Notes under the pieces: model-generated
What the model was told of the DNA's origin: nothing
The model's input: the letters and a program-made list of their open reading frames with translations, nothing else
The model's database searches: none
DNA from: Lawsonibacter faecis
GTDB taxonomy: Bacteria; Bacillota; Clostridia; Oscillospirales; Oscillospiraceae
Direction of reading: 5' to 3'
Length of the DNA stretch: 6,453 nucleotides
Assembly (NCBI RefSeq): GCF_014287675.1
Contig: NZ_JACOPQ010000025.1
Span: 1-6,453, forward strand
Translations under genes and position numbers: made by a program
Shown: positions 1 through 4,088 of the stretch, piece after piece
How positions within the stretch are numbered: the stretch's first letter is position 1
How the letters are laid out: each line of letters starts with the position of its first letter

Positions 1-119
1 AGCTGCTCGACCTGATCCACCGTCACGCCCTTTACTGCCCCTGTGAGCGTCTTTTCCGGCTGAATATCATGCAGGGGTGCATTTACCCTGTCAGCCTCCT
101 TTAAGAGCCGCACAGTGCC
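1..119. repeat. Terminal direct repeat, left copy (circular overlap)
   Basis: These 119 bases are identical to 6335-6453, the last bases of the window. An exact repeat at both ends, lying inside one open reading frame that continues across the join, is what an assembler leaves when it linearises a circle. The true molecule is therefore 6334 bp and this copy is not a biological duplication. Confidence 0.95.
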
Positions 120-869
120 TTTCAGAGCGTCCCGCTGCCGTTCCAGCTCAGCAACCTCCCGCTCTACTGCCGCTGTCTGCTGCTGCACCGCTTCCAGCCT
201 CGCAGCCGCTTCCTTGAACTGCGGCAAGTCCATGTGCGGTCTGTTCGTGCCGAGAGAGATAATTTCAAAATCGTGCCGCTGGGCGATCTCCGTCAGAGCT
301 TCTTTCTCCCGTTCCATCCACGCCGCCCATTCGGTCTGCTTTCTGCCGACACCGACAAACCCCTGCTGCTTCAATGCCTGTTTCATAGATACCCTTGTAG
401 AAAGTCCTCTTGACTGCTCCGTTGCCACAGGGATAAAATCGACATGGAGATGGGGCGTTGCCTCGTCCATGTGCAGCACCATATTGAACACCCGCAGATG
501 GGGGTTGCGTTCTGCAAAAGACTCCGCAAAATCTTTCAGAGCTGCCGCCGCCCGTTCTCCGTCCGGCGTACCGCACCCACAGTCGCTCATGTTGCCGATC
601 TGGAAGATCGCTTCATGGAACAGCTTTTCCTGTTTACTCTGCCGGATATGCTCATAGTAGTCCGGTATCTTATCTCTCGTTTTGGTTTTCTTTGCGTTGT
701 AGGCTGCGAGAGCTTCATCAAAGACCATATGATAGACCTGCTTCAGATCCTCGTTGCAGAAAACAATGTTCTGCTCCGTCCGGCTCCGGTCTACATTCGC
801 CGCTGAGAAGCTGCGGTTGTTGTGCCGGATGCTCCCTGCACCTGTCATACCCGAAATCGTAACTCCCAT
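1..869 (-). CDS. mobV: MobV-family relaxase (Pre/Mob), N-terminal part; gene continues at 6334-5956
   Basis: This is the N-terminal 289 codons of a 415-residue relaxase, running off the left edge of the window and continuing at 6334 because the molecule is circular. MobV relaxases nick one strand at oriT and lead it into a recipient using a conjugation channel supplied by another element. The start is ATG at 869, preceded by AGGGGG at 877-882 with 7 nt spacing. Residues 16-19 are HNNR, the family's N-terminal motif. Residues 133-142 read HMDEATPHLH, the metal-binding HxDExxPHxH motif. From about residue 215 the protein turns into charged, coiled-coil-like helix. A promoter (906-934) and oriT-like hairpins (942-1021) lie directly upstream, as in pMV158-type plasmids. 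No type IV secretion genes are present, so the plasmid is mobilisable rather than self-transmissible. Confidence 0.93.
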   Translation of the reverse strand, partial: MGVTISGMTGAGSIRHNNRSFSAANVDRSRTEQNIVFCNEDLKQVYHMVFDEALAAYNAKKTKTRDKIPDYYEHIRQSKQEKLFHEAIFQIGNMSDCGCGTPDGERAAAALKDFAESFAERNPHLRVFNMVLHMDEATPHLHVDFIPVATEQSRGLSTRVSMKQALKQQGFVGVGRKQTEWAAWMEREKEALTEIAQRHDFEIISLGTNRPHMDLPQFKEAAARLEAVQQQTAAVEREVAELERQRDALKGTVRLLKEADRVNAPLHDIQPEKTLTGAVKGVTVDQVEQ

Positions 870-876
870 AAAATCG

Positions 877-934
877 CCCCCTTTCCGCTTATTCTTCCGT
901 CCTCTATTTTATCATAAATTTCCGCTAAAAACAA
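877..934 (-). promoter_or_regulatory. mobV promoter and ribosome-binding site
   Basis: On the minus strand TTGTTT (929-934) is followed after exactly 17 bp by TAAAAT (906-911), which has an upstream TG one base away (extended -10). The Shine-Dalgarno AGGGGG is at 877-882. The transcript would start near 900, giving a leader of about 30 nt. The promoter sits between the oriT hairpins and mobV, so relaxase binding at oriT could repress it, as is known for pMV158 MobM. Confidence 0.75.
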
Positions 935-941
935 CCTCTTT

Positions 942-1021
942 GTTACTTTCTGGTGAGAAAGTAACGCAAAAGCACTTTCACACCGCCACCCCATCGGTGC
1001 AGCGGTGTGAAAGTGCTTTGC
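942..1021. other. Putative oriT: two adjacent hairpins upstream of mobV
   Basis: Two perfect inverted repeats lie side by side. The first has 9-bp arms (942-950 and 957-965, GTTACTTTC/GAAAGTAAC) with a 6-nt loop. The second has 18-bp arms (969-986 and 1002-1019) with a 15-nt loop that can itself form a 4-bp CACC/GGTG stem, plus two further pairs beyond a bulged A. Each large arm contains GGTGTG followed by AAAG, resembling the GTGTG core near the nick in pMV158-type oriT. Position just upstream of mobV, arm length and the core all fit an oriT of the MobV family. The nick site is not proven; the dyad could also be a relaxase operator. Confidence 0.7.
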
Positions 1022-1022
1022 G

Positions 1023-1122
1023 CCCCTAAAGGGGAGGGGTTGCCGGAGCTGCTTCACTGCCGGCTCGTGCCTGCTGCTCTGCCAGCTCCGGAGGGGCGCT
1101 GCCCCTGCCGTCTGCGGACGGC
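1023..1122. repeat. GC-rich cluster of four short hairpins
   Basis: There is no reading frame of note here, but the stretch is packed with dyads: CCCC/GGGG at 1023-1034, CCGGAGCTG (1043-1051) with CAGCTCCGG (1083-1091), GGGGC-gct-GCCCC (1093-1105), and GCCGTC-tgcg-GACGGC (1107-1122). The GC-rich composition contrasts sharply with the AT-rich segment that begins after about 1145. It may be part of a larger oriT, a single-strand initiation site, or a transcription stop at the end of the inserted segment. I cannot choose among these from sequence alone. Confidence 0.5.
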
Positions 1123-1158
1123 TCCCCGACCTTCATCCCACCGATAAACTGGAATTGT

Positions 1159-1543
1159 CTAAAATAGTAAGGCCGTACCGCTTACTATTTTTTCTTTTAC
1201 TGCTGAAACAGTATCTTTGATTGAATGCGTAGTTGTATCTATAACATTTAATTCATAGATTCCTAAATTGGAAAATTGATTCCACATTGTTTCAACTAAT
1301 TCAATATTTGTTTCTCTGTCTAACTTTGAGCGTTCGATAGCTCGCTTCATAGTTTCTTCTTTACTTGCCCTTAGTGTACTTCATAATGCTCTTGAACAAT
1401 GTTGAGCCACGGCTCTAAAAACCACGGTCCTACAATGCCATCTACAATTACATCATATCCACCACGAGCATATCGCTTCGCAGCTTCTAAAAACGCTTCA
1501 ATGACAATCAAATTTTGCTCATTTGATTCTGGCAAATGCGGTG
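1159..1543 (-). pseudogene. P-loop ATPase/kinase, C-terminal remnant (frameshifted, separated by the erm(B) cassette)
   Basis: This is the continuation of the gene whose N-terminal 50 codons lie at 2739-2589. Joined there it reads on in frame from Ile50 into PPHLPESNEQ and a region with VIVDGIVGPWFLEPW, in the style of AAA/P-loop small-molecule kinases. The frame then hits TAA at 1371-1373, right after QEHYEVH. Sequence continues as coding in another frame (RASKEETMKRAIERS, from 1371) to TAG at 1159-1161. A small deletion just upstream of 1371 would explain the shift. The gene is thus broken twice: by the cassette and by the frameshift. The intact product would be about 185 residues. An independent 63-codon frame from ATG 1350 is only the tail of this gene and is unlikely to be a separate protein. 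The substrate of the parent enzyme is unknown to me. Confidence 0.8.
1161..1191. terminator. Hairpin at the 3' end of the ATPase remnant
   Basis: An 11-bp perfect stem, AAAATAGTAAG (1161-1171) and CTTACTATTTT (1181-1191), encloses a 9-nt loop. On the plus strand it is followed by a T-rich run. On the minus strand it is preceded by an A-run and ends in TTTT. This is the arrangement of a bidirectional intrinsic terminator. It would end the erm(B)-containing transcript before the oriT region. The stem also encodes the last residues of the ATPase remnant. Confidence 0.55.
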
Positions 1544-1627
1544 GTAATCACTCCTTCTTAATTACAAATTTTTAGCATCTAATTTAACTTCAATTCCTAT
1601 TATACAAAATTTTAAGATACTGCACTA
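1544..1627 (-). promoter_or_regulatory. Displaced erm(B) upstream region (promoter and Shine-Dalgarno without its gene)
   Basis: On the minus strand this stretch has TATAAT at 1599-1604, a weak -35 candidate (TAGTGC, 1622-1627, 17-bp spacing) and AAGGAG at 1551-1556 followed by TGATTAC. I recognise it as the sequence that in many erm(B) loci stands immediately before the erm(B) ATG. Here it lies downstream of erm(B) and points into the C-terminal half of the broken ATPase gene, with no ATG after the Shine-Dalgarno. It is the other end of a circularly permuted cassette. Recognition of the parent sequence is from memory, not from a search. Confidence 0.75.
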
Positions 1628-1684
1628 AAACGATTTTTTTAATACAATATTGTTGCCACACTTAGGACATTTTCCTACAAGGGG
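1625..1684 (-). pseudogene. Topoisomerase C-terminal zinc-ribbon scrap
   Basis: The minus strand reads GKCPKCGNNIVLKKSF and then TAG. A CPxCG knuckle followed by GNNIVLKKSF matches, as I recall it, the zinc-ribbon tail of the topoisomerase encoded beside erm(B) on pAMbeta1-like enterococcal and streptococcal plasmids, where the sequence would continue YGC. The scrap stops where the displaced erm(B) promoter region begins, so this point (about 1626) is an older junction within the cassette. It is a fossil, not a gene, and indicates a Gram-positive plasmid ancestry for the cassette. Confidence 0.6.
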
Positions 1685-1749
1685 TCCCGAGCGCTTAGTG
1701 GGAATTTGTACCCCTTATCGATACAAATTCCCCGTAGGCGCTAGGGACC
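1683..1749. repeat. Large imperfect hairpin downstream of erm(B)
   Basis: Arms 1683-1710 and 1722-1749 (28 nt each) pair at 25 of 28 positions, including one G-T pair, around an 11-nt loop. The stop codon of the small frame after erm(B) falls in the loop. A similar dyad follows erm(B) in other Gram-positive erm(B) loci I remember. It could stop or stabilise the erm(B) transcript, or be a recombination site. The T-run expected of a simple intrinsic terminator is absent. Confidence 0.7.
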
Positions 1750-1846
1750 TCTTTAGCTCCTTGGAAGCTGTCAGTAGTATACCTAATAATTTATCTACAT
1801 TCCCTTTAGTAACGTGTAACTTTCCAAATTTACAAAAGCGACTCAT
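1715..1846 (-). CDS. Small conserved frame following erm(B) (43 aa, unknown function)
   Basis: ATG at 1846 follows erm(B)'s stop by 4 nt. Its Shine-Dalgarno GGGAGG lies within the last codons of erm(B), so translation would be coupled. The product begins MSRFCKFGKLHVTKGNVDKL and is 43 residues, basic, without a recognisable domain or signal peptide. Its stop lies in the loop of the hairpin at 1683-1749 and the C-terminal part of the frame is made from that hairpin's right arm. I recall the same small frame behind erm(B) in several Gram-positive plasmids and transposons. It is probably the truncated 5' end of a longer gene carried along with erm(B). I do not know a function, and expression is uncertain. 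Confidence 0.55.
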   Translation of the reverse strand: MSRFCKFGKLHVTKGNVDKLLGILLTASKELKRSLAPTGNLYR

Positions 1847-1850
1847 AGAA

Positions 1851-2588
1851 TTATTTCCTCCCGTTAAATAATAGATAACTATTAAAAATAGACAATACTT
1901 GCTCATAAGTAACGGTACTTAAATTGTTTACTTTGGCGTGTTTCATTGCTTGATGAAACTGATTTTTAGTAAACAGTTGACGATATTCTCGATTGACCCA
2001 TTTTGAAACAAAGTACGTATATAGCTTCCAATATTTATCTGGAACATCTGTGGTATGGCGGGTAAGTTTTATTAAGACACTGTTTACTTTTGGTTTAGGA
2101 TGAAAGCATTCCGCTGGCAGCTTAAGCAATTGCTGAATCGAGACTTGAGTGTGCAAGAGCAACCCTAGTGTTCGGTGAATATCCAAGGTACGCTTGTAGA
2201 ATCCTTCTTCAACAATCAGATAGATGTCAGACGCATGGCTTTCAAAAACCACTTTTTTAATAATTTGTGTGCTTAAATGGTAAGGAATACTCCCAACAAT
2301 TTTATACCTCTGTTTGTTAGGGAATTGAAACTGTAGAATATCTTGGTGAATTAAAGTGACACGAGTATTCAGTTTTAATTTTTCTGACGATAAGTTGAAT
2401 AGATGACTGTCTAATTCAATAGACGTTACCTGTTTACTTATTTTAGCCAGTTTCGTCGTTAAATGCCCTTTACCTGTTCCAATTTCGTAAACGGTATCGG
2501 TTTCTTTTAAATTCAATTGTTTTATTATTTGGTTGAGTACTTTTTCACTCGTTAAAAAGTTTTGAGAATATTTTATATTTTTGTTCAT
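1851..2588 (-). CDS. ermB: 23S rRNA adenine N6-methyltransferase Erm(B)
   Basis: Erm(B) dimethylates the adenine equivalent to E. coli A2058 of 23S rRNA using S-adenosylmethionine, and gives cross-resistance to macrolides, lincosamides and streptogramin B. The product is 245 aa, the standard full length, and I recognise it residue by residue from memory as canonical Erm(B). The SAM-binding motif I is EIGTGKG at 35-41, acidic residues follow at E58 and D83, and the catalytic motif is SIPYH at 100-104. The frame is intact. ATG at 2588 is the normal start. What is abnormal is upstream: neither the leader-peptide attenuator nor the usual promoter is present. Instead, codon 50 of a broken ATPase gene abuts the start, with AAAGGGG at 2595-2601 as a substitute Shine-Dalgarno. 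Low GC content sets it apart from the plasmid backbone. Confidence 0.98.
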
Positions 2589-2739
2589 GTATTGCCCCTT
2601 TACTCAAATAATGATAAAAGTCATCTGTGTGCATATGCACAGACTTTTCCAAATCTGATTCTTTTGCAACAACAGATGCCGTTGTAGTTTTTCCTGTCCC
2701 CGGCGCACCTGTGATTACAATAATTCTACCTTGATTCAT
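2545..2739 (-). pseudogene. P-loop ATPase/kinase, N-terminal remnant interrupted by erm(B)
   Basis: ATG at 2739 has a strong Shine-Dalgarno, GGAGGT, about 9 nt upstream. Residues 11-18 are GAPGTGKT, a Walker A motif, followed by HTDDFYHY at 37-44, the lid/substrate side of shikimate-kinase-like small-molecule kinases. Authentic sequence ends at Ile50 (2589). The following 14 residues are erm(B) DNA read out of frame, and the frame stops at 2545, 44 nt inside erm(B). The missing remainder is at 1543-1159. The truncated peptide lacks Walker B and cannot be an active enzyme, but its translation brings ribosomes to the erm(B) start. The gene sits 40 bp after the HTH/coiled-coil gene on the same strand, with no obvious terminator between them. 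Confidence 0.85.
2595..2601 (-). promoter_or_regulatory. Substitute Shine-Dalgarno for erm(B)
   Basis: AAAGGGG, 6 nt before the erm(B) ATG, lies in ATPase codons 47-49. It replaces the AAGGAG that normally serves erm(B), now stranded at 1551-1556. It should work, perhaps helped by ribosomes ending on the overlapping ATPase frame. Confidence 0.7.
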
Positions 2740-2779
2740 CTATATTTTACCTCCACAAATTCCCGATTTGTCGTTCTGT

Positions 2780-3262
2780 TTAGTCCCCAAAGAACCTACT
2801 AAACCAGCTACGCTTTTGAACCGGTTCTGTCTCACGCTCCGGCTGATCGGCTCCGGACTTGCCGGAAAGAAGCTGCTGATGCATTGTCCCAGCATGGAGA
2901 GCCTGGGCCGCTGCCGCAGTCTGCTGTGCCGTCACCAACGCCGAGCTGACCTCCGCCAACCTTGCGTTCAGTTCCTCGATCTGCTTGTCCTTTACAGCAA
3001 GTTGCTCGCTTTTCCGGTCTAATTCTCCCTGCAGCATAGCGATCAAAGTGGTTTCGCAAGTTTCGCAACTTGCTTTCGCCTGTTGCGAAACTTGCTTTCG
3101 TTCAACACCTAAATAATGCTGATATATGGCGGTTTTTTGACTTTCGCTGATTGCGAAACTTCCTTTCGCATCTTTCGCAACATGGTTTCGCCTACACCAT
3201 GCACGAACTGCCTGTTCCGACACGCCACATTCTATTGCAATTTCCGTTATTACACCCGCCAA
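2780..3262 (-). CDS. HTH and coiled-coil plasmid protein (DUF536-like, likely replication/maintenance accessory)
   Basis: 160 aa from a TTG start at 3262. An in-frame TGA lies two codons upstream, so no earlier start is possible, and GGTG sits about 6 nt before the TTG. Residues 5-26 form a helix-turn-helix (ITEIAIECGVSEQAVRAW). Residues about 73-125 are a coiled coil. The tail RSWFSRFFGD ends in an aromatic cluster. This build is seen in plasmid-borne DUF536-type proteins of Firmicutes, which accompany theta-type replicons; their exact job is not settled. The linker, residues about 24-71, is encoded by the 22-bp iterons at 3052-3207, so the protein probably binds, or at least carries, the plasmid origin. 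The gene starts 33 bp after the toxin stop, so it is likely the third gene of the toxin-antitoxin operon. Confidence 0.85.
   Translation of the reverse strand: MAGVITEIAIECGVSEQAVRAWCRRNHVAKDAKGSFAISESQKTAIYQHYLGVERKQVSQQAKASCETCETTLIAMLQGELDRKSEQLAVKDKQIEELNARLAEVSSALVTAQQTAAAAQALHAGTMHQQLLSGKSGADQPERETEPVQKRSWFSRFFGD
3052..3207. repeat. 22-bp iterons in two blocks around an AT-rich core (candidate oriV)
   Basis: TTTCG recurs with strict 22-bp periodicity at 3052, 3074, 3096 and again at 3142, 3164, 3186. Within each full unit a second TTTCGCAA or TTGCGAAA lies 9 bp further on (3061, 3083, 3151, 3173). Units 3052-3073, 3074-3095, 3142-3163 and 3164-3185 are good; 3096-3117 and 3186-3207 are degenerate. 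Between the blocks, about 3105-3141 is AT-rich. Because 22 is not a multiple of 3, the copies are read in different frames of the HTH gene, so selection is on DNA rather than protein. Arrays of about 22 bp beside AT-rich DNA are typical of iteron-controlled theta origins. Confidence 0.8.
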
Positions 3263-3295
3263 ATATCATCACCACTCTTTCATCCGGAGTTAATC

Positions 3296-3574
3296 TCAAA
3301 ACAAATCGCTATGAGATCCCGTCCTTATCAATTTCAAAATCAAAGTCTGCCGAACAACTTTATAGACCAACAGCCAGTCCGGCTCGATGTGACATTCTCT
3401 CATGTCCTTATAATTTCTGGAATTAGTGAGAGCATGATCTCGATACGCCTCCGGCAACGGCTGCTCGTTACACAACAGCGTGATCACTTCCTCCAACTTC
3501 TTCGGATCGCAGCCTCTCTTGATCGCAAGCTTGTAATCTCGTTTGAACTGCCCCGAAAACTCCGGCTTAAGCAT
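3296..3574 (-). CDS. yafQ: YafQ-family mRNA interferase toxin
   Basis: 92 aa, the same length as E. coli YafQ, a ribosome-dependent endoribonuclease of the RelE superfamily. It cuts mRNA in the ribosomal A site and is neutralised by its antitoxin. The family's active-site residues can be placed: H47 (RDHAL), H62, D66 and W67 (HIEPDW), and H88 and F92 in the C-terminal RTGSHSDLF. The N-terminus EFSGQFKRDYKLA is also typical. ATG at 3574 overlaps the antitoxin stop by 8 nt, so the two are translationally coupled. No residue expected for activity is missing. Role here: post-segregational stabilisation of the plasmid. The HTH/coiled-coil gene follows after 33 bp. Confidence 0.93.
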   Translation of the reverse strand: MLKPEFSGQFKRDYKLAIKRGCDPKKLEEVITLLCNEQPLPEAYRDHALTNSRNYKDMRECHIEPDWLLVYKVVRQTLILKLIRTGSHSDLF

Positions 3575-3833
3575 TCAGCGCCTCCATCAGATCTGCAACG
3601 CTATCAAACGGACCATACATATCCTCTCCCTTTTCTGCCGCCTCCATCGCCGCATAGGTAACAGCATTCGGCTCGTCAACCTTGACTTCAAAGGGAAGTC
3701 CATGACACCTAAGTGCCTGTCGATAAAAAATACCCGTTGCCGTACTCAAATCCATTCCGAGGGACTTAAAGAGAGCTGCCGCCTGTGCTTTCAGCTCCGG
3801 CTCCATTCTTATCGTCATATTTCCTTTAGCCAT
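3567..3833 (-). CDS. dinJ: RelB/DinJ-family antitoxin
   Basis: 88 aa from ATG 3833, chosen because AAAGGAG lies about 8 nt upstream; an in-frame ATG at 3908 would lie upstream of the promoter and is rejected. The N-terminal half (MTIRMEPELKAQAAALFKSL onward to about residue 48) is a ribbon-helix-helix dimerisation and DNA-binding domain of the RelB/DinJ type. The acidic C-terminal tail (GEDMYGPFDSVADLMEAL) would wrap the toxin. It would bind the YafQ-like toxin encoded 8 nt overlapping downstream and repress its own promoter through the palindrome at 3893-3917. Assignment to dinJ rather than relB rests on its pairing with a YafQ-like partner. Confidence 0.92.
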   Translation of the reverse strand: MAKGNMTIRMEPELKAQAAALFKSLGMDLSTATGIFYRQALRCHGLPFEVKVDEPNAVTYAAMEAAEKGEDMYGPFDSVADLMEALNA

Positions 3834-3873
3834 AATAGCACTCCTTTCCTCGTCATTTTTAGCTTGCACTAAT

Positions 3874-3902
3874 ATTATATTCAATATTCGTGACATTTGC
3901 AA
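3874..3902 (-). promoter_or_regulatory. Toxin-antitoxin operon promoter
   Basis: TTGCAA (3897-3902) and TATAAT (3874-3879) are separated by exactly 17 bp on the minus strand, an excellent sigma-A promoter. Transcription would start near 3867, giving a leader of about 33 nt before the antitoxin ATG. No other good promoter is seen before erm(B), so this may be the source of the erm(B) message too. Confidence 0.8.
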
Positions 3903-3917
3903 GTGCATTGCAAATGT
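3893..3917. promoter_or_regulatory. Operator palindrome over the toxin-antitoxin -35 box
   Basis: ACATTTGCAA (3893-3902) and TTGCAAATGT (3908-3917) form a perfect 10-bp inverted repeat with a 5-bp spacer. It covers the -35 element of the promoter at 3874-3902. This is the expected operator of a ribbon-helix-helix antitoxin, giving autoregulation by the antitoxin or toxin-antitoxin complex. Confidence 0.75.
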
Positions 3918-4018
3918 TTTTTTGCAACTTTTCTATGAACAGTGCTTTCTATATGCTAACACCGCAGCGTGTACATTTAGGGGGTGAAAAAGCCTTATTT
4001 CGCGCGGTTTTCAAGCCT

Positions 4019-4087
4019 CGTTTTCGGTGGGGTAATATAAAAACCCTTACCCGCCCCGAAAACGCCTTGTAGGGCGTTTCTGGGGCG
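4019..4087. terminator. Overlapping alternative hairpins after rep
   Basis: Three arms compete. Arm A (4019-4035, CGTTTTCGGTGGGGTAA) can pair with arm B (4047-4064). Arm B extended to 4066 can instead pair with arm C (4073-4087) through AAACGCC/GGCGTTT and CGCCCC/GGGGCG. The A/B and B/C hairpins exclude each other. On the minus strand B/C forms right after the rep stop (4089-4091) and is followed by a TTTTT run near 4039-4043, which fits intrinsic termination of rep. On the plus strand there is no gene to terminate. From here to the toxin-antitoxin operator (3918-4018) I see no gene. Confidence 0.6.
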
Positions 4088-4088
4088 T

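Larger units (their letters stand above)
1544..2588 (-). mobile_element. Circularly permuted erm(B) cassette (1045 bp) inserted in an ATPase gene
   Basis: Reading on the minus strand the cassette is: erm(B) from its ATG, a 43-codon small frame, a 28-bp-armed hairpin, a topoisomerase zinc-ribbon scrap, and then the region that normally precedes erm(B). The outer junctions are GCAATAC|ATGAAC at 2588/2589 and GATTAC|CACCGC at 1543/1544. Deleting 1544-2588 gives GCAATAC|CACCGC and restores the ATPase reading frame exactly. Closing the cassette on itself gives GATTAC|ATGAAC, the familiar erm(B) start context. Both repairs working at once indicates that a 1045-bp circle integrated at a shared TAC. 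No transposase or recombinase gene lies inside it, so the agent that moved it came from elsewhere. Confidence 0.75.

Noticed and set aside
115..657. Plus-strand open frame of 180 codons
   Set aside because: It is the antisense of the mobV coding frame, Ser/Cys/Arg-rich and without a domain or ribosome-binding site.
1544..1546. TAC at both cassette joints as a transposon target-site duplication
   Set aside because: The same TAC is needed to rebuild both the erm(B) upstream region and the ATPase codon, so it is better read as the crossover overlap of a circle integration.
1715..1906. 63-codon frame starting at 1906 inside erm(B)
   Set aside because: The ATG at 1846 has a proper Shine-Dalgarno (GGGAGG) right after the erm(B) stop; the longer start overlaps erm(B) without a ribosome-binding site.
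2589..2739. erm leader peptide upstream of erm(B)
   Set aside because: The upstream frame is a Walker A kinase N-terminus, not the known short erm(B) leader, and no attenuator-style paired repeats are seen.
1144..2770. Possible terminal inverted repeats of a transposon (GGAATT-GT near 1150 and the reverse near 2760)
   Set aside because: Only about eight bases match, with gaps, no target duplication is visible and there is no transposase; chance similarity is likely.
3052..3207. Short-repeat array as a CRISPR
   Set aside because: The repeats are directly abutting 22-mers with no unique spacers and no cas genes; iterons fit better.
3567..3908. 113-codon version of the antitoxin starting at 3908
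   Set aside because: The start would lie upstream of the -10 box and inside the operator; ATG 3833 has a strong Shine-Dalgarno and gives normal family length.
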